From CAYOSF01 sp964406605 (GTDB lineage Bacteria; Chloroflexota; Dehalococcoidia; DSTF01; RBG-16-68-14), in assembly GCA_964406605.1 (NCBI GenBank), contig CAYOSF010000005.1:186001-250000 (forward strand): a stretch of DNA of 64,000 nt, given 5' to 3'. Below are positions 8,511-15,762 of this stretch, piece after piece. The notes under the pieces are model-generated. The model did no database searches. It was not told the origin of the DNA and saw only the letters and a list, made by a program, of their open reading frames with translations. Both the position numbers and the translations under genes were made by a program. The first letter of the stretch is position 1; each line of letters starts with the position of its first letter.

Positions 8511-9980
8511 ATGGACGAGAAGTATGACGTCATAGTGGTGGGCGCCGGCTTCGGCGGCTCAGCATGCGCAGCCCTGCTGGCCAAGAAGGGCGTGAAGACC
8601 CTGCTGTTGGACAAGAACACCCTGGCCGGCGGCAAAGCCATGACCATGTCCAAGGAGGGCTTTCGCTACGAGTTCTGGCCGGTCGTGGGTGGCCCAAGCA
8701 ATAACTCGCAATTCCACGCCGTCCTGAGGGAGCTGGACATGGAGGGCGAGGTCGAGTTGATCACGCCGCCCGGCATCGGCGGACTGCTCTACAAGGGGCG
8801 GAGCGGTAGCTATGAGGCTCCGCCGCCGCCGGGAGAGCAGGGAGGAGAGGGTCCTCTAGCGCTGGTCGGACTGCTCGGTCTCACGGAGGAGGAACTACCG
8901 AAGGCTGTGCCGGTGTTTTCCGACATGACAACGATGCCGCCGGAGGAGATCGACAAGCTGGACGACCTGACGTTGAGCGAGTTCCTCTCCCGGTACGAGG
9001 TGCCGCAGCCGCTCTATACCTACCTCGGCATGTGGTGCAACATCGTCTTCGTGGCTCCCATCGACTTGGTGGCAGCCTCAGAGGCCATCAGGACGCACCA
9101 GGACTTCGCCAAGGGCGGCGCTATGCGCTACAGCACGGGAGGCTTCGGCCGCGTGGCCGAGGTATTCGTCGAGGCAGTCGAGAAGTACGGCGGCCGGGTA
9201 CTGATGAAGACCCAGGTCGGCCGGATAGCGGTGGAGGATGGCATGGTGACGGGCGTCGCCACCGATCAGGGAACGTTCACCGCTCCCATCGTGGTCAGCA
9301 ACGCCGGTATCCAGCCGACCGTCATCAACCTCGTCGGCGAGGAGCACTTCGACAAGAGCTACGTCGCGTACGTGAAGGGGCTGCTGCCCTCCTGGGGCCT
9401 GATGGGCATCCGCTACTTCCTAAACAAGCCGGTCTTCGACCGCGGCGTGTACATCACCTTCAGCGATGACAACTACATGGACACGGAGCGCTTCCGCAGG
9501 GCGAAGGAAGGGGAGATGCCCGAAGACGCGCTCCTCTTCGTCGTCGTCCCCTCACTGTACGATTCCTCGCTTGCGCCCGAGGGCAAACAGTCGGTGCTGG
9601 TGGCGACCATCTGCTCGCCGGACGCCGACGCCCCGGACGCGGAGATGTGGTGGGGCAAGCTGGAGGAGACGTTCTTCAGGATCTGGCCCGACGCGGAGGG
9701 GGCGATCGAGTCGAGGGAGCTCTACAGCACCCACCACGTCTCGAATCTGACCAGGGACCACGTCCTGCCCGGACAGGGAGGCGAATGCATCGGGCTCGGC
9801 CAGATCGTGGGCCAGTGCGGCCGGCACAAGCCATCGGCGAGGGCCCCCATTCGCGGCCTCTACTATGTCGGCTGTGACGCCGGCGGCTACGGCTGCGGCA
9901 CGCACCAGGCGGTGGACTCCGGCGTGAACGTGGCGGCGATGGTCGAGCGCGACCACCGGATGAGAGCGTCCATGTCCTAG
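8511..9980 (+). CDS. Phytoene-desaturase-like NAD(P)/FAD-dependent oxidoreductase (copy 1)
   Basis: 489 residues. An N-terminal dinucleotide-binding motif VVGAGFGGSACAALL is followed by the DKNTLAGGKAMT stretch typical of CrtI-like amine-oxidase-fold flavoproteins. The C-terminus (GLYYVGCDAGGYGCGTHQAVDSGVNVA) is the second FAD-binding segment. The family desaturates or isomerises lipophilic substrates such as carotenoids or retinol. No phytoene synthase is present, so a carotenoid role is not shown. AGGAGGGG at 8491-8498 sits 12 bases before the ATG at 8511 and only directly before the ATG at 8499; I favour 8511 but 8499 is possible. The GT1 gene follows 39 bp later and probably shares the transcript. 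Confidence 0.82.
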   Translation: MDEKYDVIVVGAGFGGSACAALLAKKGVKTLLLDKNTLAGGKAMTMSKEGFRYEFWPVVGGPSNNSQFHAVLRELDMEGEVELITPPGIGGLLYKGRSGSYEAPPPPGEQGGEGPLALVGLLGLTEEELPKAVPVFSDMTTMPPEEIDKLDDLTLSEFLSRYEVPQPLYTYLGMWCNIVFVAPIDLVAASEAIRTHQDFAKGGAMRYSTGGFGRVAEVFVEAVEKYGGRVLMKTQVGRIAVEDGMVTGVATDQGTFTAPIVVSNAGIQPTVINLVGEEHFDKSYVAYVKGLLPSWGLMGIRYFLNKPVFDRGVYITFSDDNYMDTERFRRAKEGEMPEDALLFVVVPSLYDSSLAPEGKQSVLVATICSPDADAPDAEMWWGKLEETFFRIWPDAEGAIESRELYSTHHVSNLTRDHVLPGQGGECIGLGQIVGQCGRHKPSARAPIRGLYYVGCDAGGYGCGTHQAVDSGVNVAAMVERDHRMRASMS

Positions 9981-10019
9981 ACCGGGGAGCGCCGCCGTTC
10001 AACAGGGAGGTACTTCCGA

Positions 10020-11252
10020 ATGAAGGTGCTGTTCACGACGCTCCCGTCCAACGATCTGGGCCTGCTGGCACGGACGGTGCCGGTGGCGAGCGAGCTGGCG
10101 AAGCTGGGCTACCAGGTTGCGTACTGCAATCCGGCGCCGGCGCCCGGCAAGCTCATCGCCGATGCGGGCCTTGACAACCTGACTCCGCCGCCCTGGCCCA
10201 TCCCGTCGGGGTTCGCTCCCAGCACGATGGAGGTCTGGAACCTGGGGCACTTCTACGCTCTGGTCGGGTTCCTGGACGAGAACTTCGTGCGCGGCAGCAC
10301 GGCAGCCATGATGGAGATGATGACGGAGTACGGCGCGGACGTGGTCGTGGACTCCTGGAACATCAGCGCCTGTCTCGCGGCGAAGGCGCTGCGGAGACCT
10401 CTGGTCTCCATCATCCAGGGCGACCTCCATCCGTCCAACCGAGGTTTCGTCTGGTGGAAGGAACCTCCGCCGGATGTCCCATCTCCTCTTCCGGGACTCA
10501 ACAAGGTGCTGTCCGAGCACGGCCTTGCGTCTGTGGGCAAGAGCGAAGAGCTACACATCGGGGACATGACCCTGGTCGCGGGCACTCCTGATACCGATCC
10601 CATCGAGGACGGGGCGGACGCCGTCTACGTGGGCCCCATACTGTGGCAGCAGCCCGACCCGGCTCTACCGGCCCACATCGAGGCACTGGGGAGGGACAGG
10701 CCGCTGATCTGGGTGTACACGGCCAATCCCACCTATGGTCCCGTGGCGCCGTGGGCCGATTCCATGGTGCTGCTGCGGGGGTGTCTGGAGGTCTTGCCGG
10801 ACGTGGACGCTGACGTCGTGCTGACGAGCGGCCACCAACAGCTACCGGATGACGTGCTCTCCGCACTGCCCACCAACTTCCACTACGAGGCCTACGTTCC
10901 GGGCCTCCTCATGGCGGAGAAGAGCGACCTGCTGATCCACCATGGCGGGCACGGCTCCAGCATGACCGGACTCTTGGCCGGCACGCCTGCCGTGATCGTG
11001 CCCACCTATTCGGAGCGCGAGAGCAACGCCAGGCGCGTGGCCGGCCTGGGGGCGGGCGCTGTCGTCACTCCGGTTGAGGGTGCCTCCGGAGGGAAGGAGC
11101 TGTCGGTGGAGGAGCTGGGGACCAAAGTCCGGCAGGTCCTCTCCGATCCATCATTCACGACGAGCGCCAAGGAGGTGTCGGAGAGGACCCGGAGATATGG
11201 TGGCGCCTCGAAGGCGGCACGCCTGATCGATGACTTCGCACAGGGTCTTTAA
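10020..11252 (+). CDS. GT1-family (UDP-glycosyltransferase-like) glycosyltransferase
   Basis: 410 residues with a GT-B fold. The N-terminal acceptor domain begins KVLFTTLPSNDLGLLARTVPVASEL, and the C-terminal donor domain carries HHGGHGSSMTGLLAGTPAVI, the signature of macrolide/zeaxanthin-type GT1 enzymes, followed by a conserved acidic SERESNARR. It would transfer a sugar from a nucleotide donor to a small hydrophobic acceptor. Its position 39 bp behind a CrtI-like oxidoreductase makes glycosylation of that enzyme's product plausible (inference). AGGGAGGT precedes the ATG with good spacing. A strong terminator follows at 11333-11360. Confidence 0.85.
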   Translation: MKVLFTTLPSNDLGLLARTVPVASELAKLGYQVAYCNPAPAPGKLIADAGLDNLTPPPWPIPSGFAPSTMEVWNLGHFYALVGFLDENFVRGSTAAMMEMMTEYGADVVVDSWNISACLAAKALRRPLVSIIQGDLHPSNRGFVWWKEPPPDVPSPLPGLNKVLSEHGLASVGKSEELHIGDMTLVAGTPDTDPIEDGADAVYVGPILWQQPDPALPAHIEALGRDRPLIWVYTANPTYGPVAPWADSMVLLRGCLEVLPDVDADVVLTSGHQQLPDDVLSALPTNFHYEAYVPGLLMAEKSDLLIHHGGHGSSMTGLLAGTPAVIVPTYSERESNARRVAGLGAGAVVTPVEGASGGKELSVEELGTKVRQVLSDPSFTTSAKEVSERTRRYGGASKAARLIDDFAQGL

Positions 11253-11332
11253 GGCAGTCACCGGACCGGCCCCGTTGGGCCGCCGACGCCTGCATCCCCG
11301 CTGAGCCGCGCCGCACCTTCCAAGAATGCGAC

Positions 11333-11366
11333 GACCTCCTCGCCAGATGGCGAGGAGGTCTCTTTG
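11333..11366 (+). terminator. Rho-independent terminator after the GT1 gene
   Basis: A 12-bp perfect stem (GACCTCCTCGCC at 11333-11344 with its complement at 11349-11360), four-base loop AGAT, then TCTTTG. It lies between convergent genes and may also serve the minus strand, though the minus side has only a weak T-tract. Confidence 0.75.
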
Positions 11367-11408
11367 TTGGCGGTCAGGCCGCTCCCGGTTGCTTGAGCGG
11401 TTGCCGGC

Positions 11409-11828
11409 CTATTCTGGTTCGGAGCGGTCGGTTCCGGAGCGGGAGGCGGTGGCAACAGGCTCTGCCTCTCGCTCCTCCTCCGCTTTCGCTCCCGCTGCCG
11501 CTACCTTCGCCCGCGCGGCAGGCTTGGCAGCTACCGCGGCCTTCTTGGGTTCCTCGGGCTGCTCGGCCTCCTCTTCCGCCTTCTTCCGTCCCACGAAGGG
11601 AAGCTTGCCGGTCCAGCGCCGAAGTACCAGGCTTATGATGCCGGGATTCTTGGCCACGCGGATCAAGCCGGGCACGTCGTTCTCGTCAAACCGGATCCAG
11701 AAGTCCCAGTTCACGGGCTCCGTGATCCTGCCTGACAGGACTATCTCGTCGCCGTCCCGGCTGATCTCGTAACGCATGAAGTCCATCTCAAGCTCTCGCT
11801 TGCCCAATCCGCGTGACCACAGTTTCAT
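11409..11828 (-). CDS. Conserved-looking hypothetical protein with Ala/Glu/Lys-rich tail
   Basis: 139 residues that I cannot assign to a family. The first 80 form a compact, probably beta-rich domain (RYEISRDGDEIVLSGRITEPVN ending near PGIISLVLRRW). From about residue 85 the chain becomes low-complexity, charged and Ala-rich (AEEEAEQPEEPKKAAVAAKP), likely disordered. The start MKLWSRGLGKRELEMDFM is basic and not a signal peptide. It lies 35 bp downstream of two minus-strand FAD oxidoreductases and is probably co-transcribed with them, so it may be an accessory of those enzymes. No function is claimed. Confidence 0.65.
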   Translation of the reverse strand: MKLWSRGLGKRELEMDFMRYEISRDGDEIVLSGRITEPVNWDFWIRFDENDVPGLIRVAKNPGIISLVLRRWTGKLPFVGRKKAEEEAEQPEEPKKAAVAAKPAARAKVAAAGAKAEEEREAEPVATASRSGTDRSEPE

Positions 11829-11863
11829 AGTGCGCCTCTTGCCACCTGGTCTCTAGCGACCTC

Positions 11864-13507
11864 CTACTGCAGGTACGTTTCTATGTATTGCTGTACGTAT
11901 CGTGGTGGCGTCCACCACTTCGTCAGCCCCATGTCGTCCGCGACTCTGTTCGCCGCCAGGTACCCCGGACCGCCGGTGATGAGCGCGCCCGGGTGGGTGG
12001 ATGCCCCACAGACATAGAGGCCTTCGATCGGCGTCGCCGAGCTGGAGCAATCCATGTTCGGGCGCTGGAACCCGAGTTGCAGCGGGTTGTAGTCACCGTG
12101 CTTGATGCTGCCCCGGCGCATGTTCGGGAGGCGGGTCTCGATGTCCAGCGGAGTCTCGAAGTGGGTCATGACGATCTTGTCCTGGGTCAGGTTCGGGGCC
12201 ACACCCTGCCACTTGGCCAGCGCCGCAGCTTCCAGCTCCTTGCCGCGCGTATCCCAACCTCCCTCGATGTCATAGGGAGCATGCATCTGGAAGAAGGAGA
12301 TGTTCTTGTCCGGCACCCGGTTGAGGTGGGGGTCGAACAGGCTCTCACAGGTGGCGTGCCCGCCGAAGCCGTCGCTCACCTGGCCGGCCATCACGCTGTC
12401 CCAGTGAGCCAGCAGTTCATCGCTGCTGTCGAACCCGAAGATGGTCATGAAGGCATCGTTGACCCACGGGTCGTCACACTTGTAGCGCGGCGGCTCGTCT
12501 GAGACGACGTGCAGGGTGTAGAAGCTCCACTTGTCCCACTCCCACCCCTCGACGGACGAAGCCAGATCTCCAGGCAGCCTGTCGCGGCCGACTAGGTCGA
12601 TGAAGGTCGAATGGGGATCGAGGCTAGAGAGGACCACCTTGCTGTTCAAGGTAAGGCCGTCCTCGGTCTCCACACCTGCGGCAGTTCCGTTGTTCATCAG
12701 GATCTTCGTCGCGGCGGCGTTCTCCAGGACGATACCCCCGGCCTGGACAACCTCGCGTACGAGCGCACCGGCGAACTTGTGCGATCCGCCGTAGCAGTAG
12801 TGCTTGTTCATCCCTCGGTCGAACAAGAGAGGAACGAAGTAGCCGACACCGCTCTCGCGCGGGTCCAGTCCCCACATGCAGGCGGTGTAGATCATGAGGG
12901 TGCGGACGCGGTCGTTCTCGAACAGCTCATTGATGATGTCGAGGGGACTGCGCTCGCCGAGCTCCACCACCTCGCGACCGACGTCGCTGCGCTCCATAGC
13001 CACGGCCAGGTCGACAGGGGCCTCGGGCGGGCAGTATGTGGCCGGAGCGAGTATCTCGGCCACCATCTTGCGCCATTTCAGCATGACGTTGCCGAAGGTA
13101 TCGGCGTCCTTGAGCGAGAACTTGGCGATGGAGTCCCTGGTGTCCTCCAGCATGCGGCTGAGGAGCAGGGAAGACCCGTCCGAGAAGACCATGGCGGTCT
13201 GGGCATTGGGCTTGGTAAAGATCAGGGAATGCCGGTCGAGGTTGAAGTCTTCGAAGACCGGCAGGTAGTCCACCATCATGTGATAGACGGCGTGCAGGTT
13301 GGTGTAGTAGCCGGGGAAGAGGATCTCCTCCGTGGCCATACCACCTCCGACCTCATACCGCCGCTCTACCAGCGCCACCTTCATGCCGGCGCGCGCGAGG
13401 TAGGCGGCCGCGATCAAGCCGTTGTGGCCTGCTCCGATGATGACCGCGTCCCAGTCGCTCTGCTTGGGGAACTCTTGGAGAAGCTGCTCCCTATCGGGCA
13501 TCGTCAT
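11864..13507 (-). CDS. Phytoene-desaturase-like NAD(P)/FAD-dependent oxidoreductase (copy 2)
   Basis: 547 residues. The FAD motif is IGAGHNGLIAAAYLARAGMKV with VERRYEVGGGMATEE behind it. This GHNG variant is typical of the PYROXD2/CrtI-like subgroup. The C-terminal segment GLYVCGASTHPGALITGGPGY matches the conserved HPGG/GxPG end of that subgroup. It should act on a hydrophobic substrate, possibly at the membrane surface; the reaction is unknown. It lies 42 bp behind copy 3 on the same strand, and the two are only distantly similar, so they are ancient paralogues rather than a recent duplication. The start at 13507 has AGGAAAGG upstream. Confidence 0.85.
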   Translation of the reverse strand: MTMPDREQLLQEFPKQSDWDAVIIGAGHNGLIAAAYLARAGMKVALVERRYEVGGGMATEEILFPGYYTNLHAVYHMMVDYLPVFEDFNLDRHSLIFTKPNAQTAMVFSDGSSLLLSRMLEDTRDSIAKFSLKDADTFGNVMLKWRKMVAEILAPATYCPPEAPVDLAVAMERSDVGREVVELGERSPLDIINELFENDRVRTLMIYTACMWGLDPRESGVGYFVPLLFDRGMNKHYCYGGSHKFAGALVREVVQAGGIVLENAAATKILMNNGTAAGVETEDGLTLNSKVVLSSLDPHSTFIDLVGRDRLPGDLASSVEGWEWDKWSFYTLHVVSDEPPRYKCDDPWVNDAFMTIFGFDSSDELLAHWDSVMAGQVSDGFGGHATCESLFDPHLNRVPDKNISFFQMHAPYDIEGGWDTRGKELEAAALAKWQGVAPNLTQDKIVMTHFETPLDIETRLPNMRRGSIKHGDYNPLQLGFQRPNMDCSSSATPIEGLYVCGASTHPGALITGGPGYLAANRVADDMGLTKWWTPPRYVQQYIETYLQ

Positions 13508-13549
13508 TGGGATGTTCCTTTCCTCACCGCGAATCCAGCGTCGCCCCTC

Positions 13550-15265
13550 TTAGCGATAGACCACTTCCTTTTCTTTCTTCTTTTCCGGTATGTACCACGG
13601 CGAGGGATACCACCAGTCGCCAGGCTCCGCAATGCCGTCCTCAATCAGGATGTGCATGAGGTTGTACGGCACAGCCATGAGGCAAAGTCCACCCGGGTGG
13701 GAAGTCTGGTGGCAGAGGTACAGACCATCAACGGGAGTGCGGTAGCGGGACAGCTCCGGCAGGGGCCGCTGGCCCTCCCACTGATCCAGGCAATGTCTAG
13801 TGGCCAGCCAGTTCCCGGCGATGAGCCCCGCGTTGCGCAGCTCCGAGTCGTGCGGGCTGTTGGCCCAGTAACCGGCGATGGTGTCCGAATTGATGTTCTC
13901 AGCGACCTGGCTGTAGCCCCTGATGATGGCCGCGTCGATCTCGGGCTTCTGCTTGTTCACGGCTTCGGGGCCGCCCACGTGGTACTCCGGAACCGGCATC
14001 TGAACGTAGATGGGTGAAATCAGGTAGTGGCCGGGCAGGGTGCAGCACGAGGGATCGTGCAGCTTCGCGCCCACGGCAATGTAGAACATCCTGTCCGGGT
14101 CCAGGTTCGGCGTGACCTTGCGGGAGTCGACGTCGGCTATCTGCTCGAGCAGTATCTCCCGGGAGTCGCACGGGTAGCCAAACCGGTCGGGGAAGTCCTG
14201 GTACTCGCTCCTGGAACTCGCGAACTTGGCGTTGAAGGTCGGCTTCTGGTTCAGGAGCAGGTGGGCCACGTAAAGGCTGCCGCCCTTCTTGCTGATATCC
14301 CGTATCCGCTGCATAAAGGAGATATCCAGGTGCCGCGGCCCGATGAGATTGAGGAAGGTCTGCTGGACGTCGACAGCGCTAAGGATGGCCTTGTCCGCCC
14401 AGATGATCTTCTCGCCCCAGGCGGCGTCGTCCCGCAGGCGCACGCCTTTCGCGCGGCCGTTCTCGATGATGATCTCGTCGACGGGGCAACAGTTCATGAC
14501 ACGGGCGCCATGGGCGATGGCGCAGCGCACGATGGAGTGAGCGTAGTGGTGCATGCCACCGCGAGGCGGACTGAGGCCGGCCAGCATCATGGAGGCGCCG
14601 CCGGCCCAGGACGGGATGGCCATGCCCTTCAGGTGGGGACCGGCCCCTGAGTACCAGGCGACGCCGGCCTGCAGCACCTTGTAGGCCTCCGTCTCCATCC
14701 ACTCGTCCATGAGGTCGAAGAGGCTCCACTCCAGGATCTCGTCCGTCCATACCTCAGGCGCCCTTTGCTTTAGGACCTGCACCCAGGCGATGTCATCCAC
14801 CGTCGTCTCCATGTCATGGGGGTGCGGCGGGCACCAGTAGATGGCGCGTAGCAATTCCTTGAGGAAGGGGTGGTCTGTGCCGATGCCGGTGAGCTTGGCG
14901 AACCCGCTCATGTCCTTGAGAGTGATCGGCACCGGGCCCTCGGTGGTGAGCATGCCGCCCCCTCCACCCCCGTCGCGTTCGCCGTCCTGGGGCTGCGGCA
15001 GCATCGGGGTCCAGGACATGCGGAAGCCGTACTTCCACAGCTCAAGCTGCTCGAAGCCGGGCGCGGCTGCACCATAGAGGTAGGTCGCGTGCGGGTCGAT
15101 CCGTACCCCGGCCCTGGGCTCAGTGTTCTCCTGGCCGCCGCCGACCTCCGGCCTCTCCTCTAAGACGCAGACGCTCAGTCCGCATTTCGAGAGATAGGCA
15201 GCGGCGGTGATGCCGTTATGGCCCCCTCCTATGATGACGACGTCAAATCTCTCTTGTTTCAGCAC
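13550..15265 (-). CDS. Phytoene-desaturase-like NAD(P)/FAD-dependent oxidoreductase (copy 3)
   Basis: 571 residues. FAD motif IGGGHNGITAAAYLSKCGLSV, then LEERPEVGGGQENTE; the C-terminal flavin segment is GLYLCHQTSHPGGLCLMAVPYN. A Gly run near residue 105 (GGGGGGM) marks a surface loop. The tail is Lys/Glu-rich (PEKKKEKEVV). It starts with GTG at 15265, preceded by AAAGGAGG five bases away. It is the first gene of a three-gene minus-strand unit with copy 2 and the small hypothetical gene. Upstream there is a candidate promoter with an inverted repeat between its two boxes. The substrate is unknown. Confidence 0.85.
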   Translation of the reverse strand: MLKQERFDVVIIGGGHNGITAAAYLSKCGLSVCVLEERPEVGGGQENTEPRAGVRIDPHATYLYGAAAPGFEQLELWKYGFRMSWTPMLPQPQDGERDGGGGGGMLTTEGPVPITLKDMSGFAKLTGIGTDHPFLKELLRAIYWCPPHPHDMETTVDDIAWVQVLKQRAPEVWTDEILEWSLFDLMDEWMETEAYKVLQAGVAWYSGAGPHLKGMAIPSWAGGASMMLAGLSPPRGGMHHYAHSIVRCAIAHGARVMNCCPVDEIIIENGRAKGVRLRDDAAWGEKIIWADKAILSAVDVQQTFLNLIGPRHLDISFMQRIRDISKKGGSLYVAHLLLNQKPTFNAKFASSRSEYQDFPDRFGYPCDSREILLEQIADVDSRKVTPNLDPDRMFYIAVGAKLHDPSCCTLPGHYLISPIYVQMPVPEYHVGGPEAVNKQKPEIDAAIIRGYSQVAENINSDTIAGYWANSPHDSELRNAGLIAGNWLATRHCLDQWEGQRPLPELSRYRTPVDGLYLCHQTSHPGGLCLMAVPYNLMHILIEDGIAEPGDWWYPSPWYIPEKKKEKEVVYR

Positions 15266-15350
15266 GTCGGCCTCCTTTCGAACCAGCGAGAGCCTGGCAG
15301 GGTCGGATAAGGCTCAACTAGCTCCACACGCGAAGCGTAGACTGACACTC

Positions 15351-15379
15351 TCCTTAGCAAACGCTAAGCTAACAGTCAA
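15351..15379 (-). promoter_or_regulatory. Candidate promoter of the FAD oxidoreductase unit
   Basis: Read on the minus strand: TTGACT (15374-15379), 17-bp spacer, TAAGGA (15351-15356). The -35 is good and the -10 is weak. A 6-bp dyad (15353-15368) overlaps the -10 and spacer, where a repressor would block polymerase. Confidence 0.4.
15353..15368. promoter_or_regulatory. Operator-like inverted repeat
   Basis: CTTAGC, four bases, GCTAAG: a perfect 6-bp dyad overlapping the candidate -10 and spacer of the minus-strand promoter. It is placed as a repressor site would be. No regulator gene is visible nearby. Confidence 0.35.
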
Positions 15380-15601
15380 AACAACTGTACAAGGCGGGCC
15401 GACGCCTGTCAACATCAGACGAGATTCTGCTGAACCAGCCCAGATGGTCACTCGATGAGCGCAGATCGCGGCCGGCGTCTCCGTAGATTCGACGTGGCCG
15501 GTCGGCCGTACCCGGCCAAGAGGTCGATGCTCATCGGCTGGAACGTTCTCGCCTAGCCTCTGCCGGGGCCGGGAACCAGCCAGCGGTGCGATCTTGCCTT
15601 G

Positions 15602-15607
15602 TATAAT
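15602..15607 (+). promoter_or_regulatory. Candidate -10 for the glycyl radical cluster
   Basis: A consensus TATAAT hexamer 155 bases upstream of the first glycyl radical gene. No -35 match is found at 15-19 bp, so this is a -10 only; an activator could supply the missing contact. Confidence 0.3.
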
Positions 15608-15762
15608 GGGTGAAACAGGAGGGAAACGGCTGCCCTGGCTCAGCCGAGGGGAACGGTCGTCCCTCATAGGCACTACGCCACATCTCCTATGCAGATACAG
15701 CCCGGCCACAGACGGAATCTCTATATCACAAGTGCGTCGTCGCCGCTGCGAGCCGACGGACG

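Larger units (their letters stand above)
15266..15762. other. Divergent intergenic region, 497 bp, partly AT-rich
   Basis: Separates the FAD oxidoreductase unit (minus) from the glycyl radical cluster (plus). The part 15340-15430 is visibly richer in A/T than its surroundings and holds a candidate promoter and dyad for the minus-strand unit. A TATAAT hexamer for the plus strand lies at 15602-15607. I see no supported small gene. Confidence 0.5.

Noticed and set aside
12611..14017. 468-codon plus-strand frame across two FAD oxidoreductase genes
   Set aside because: Antisense to two well-supported genes and spans their junction.
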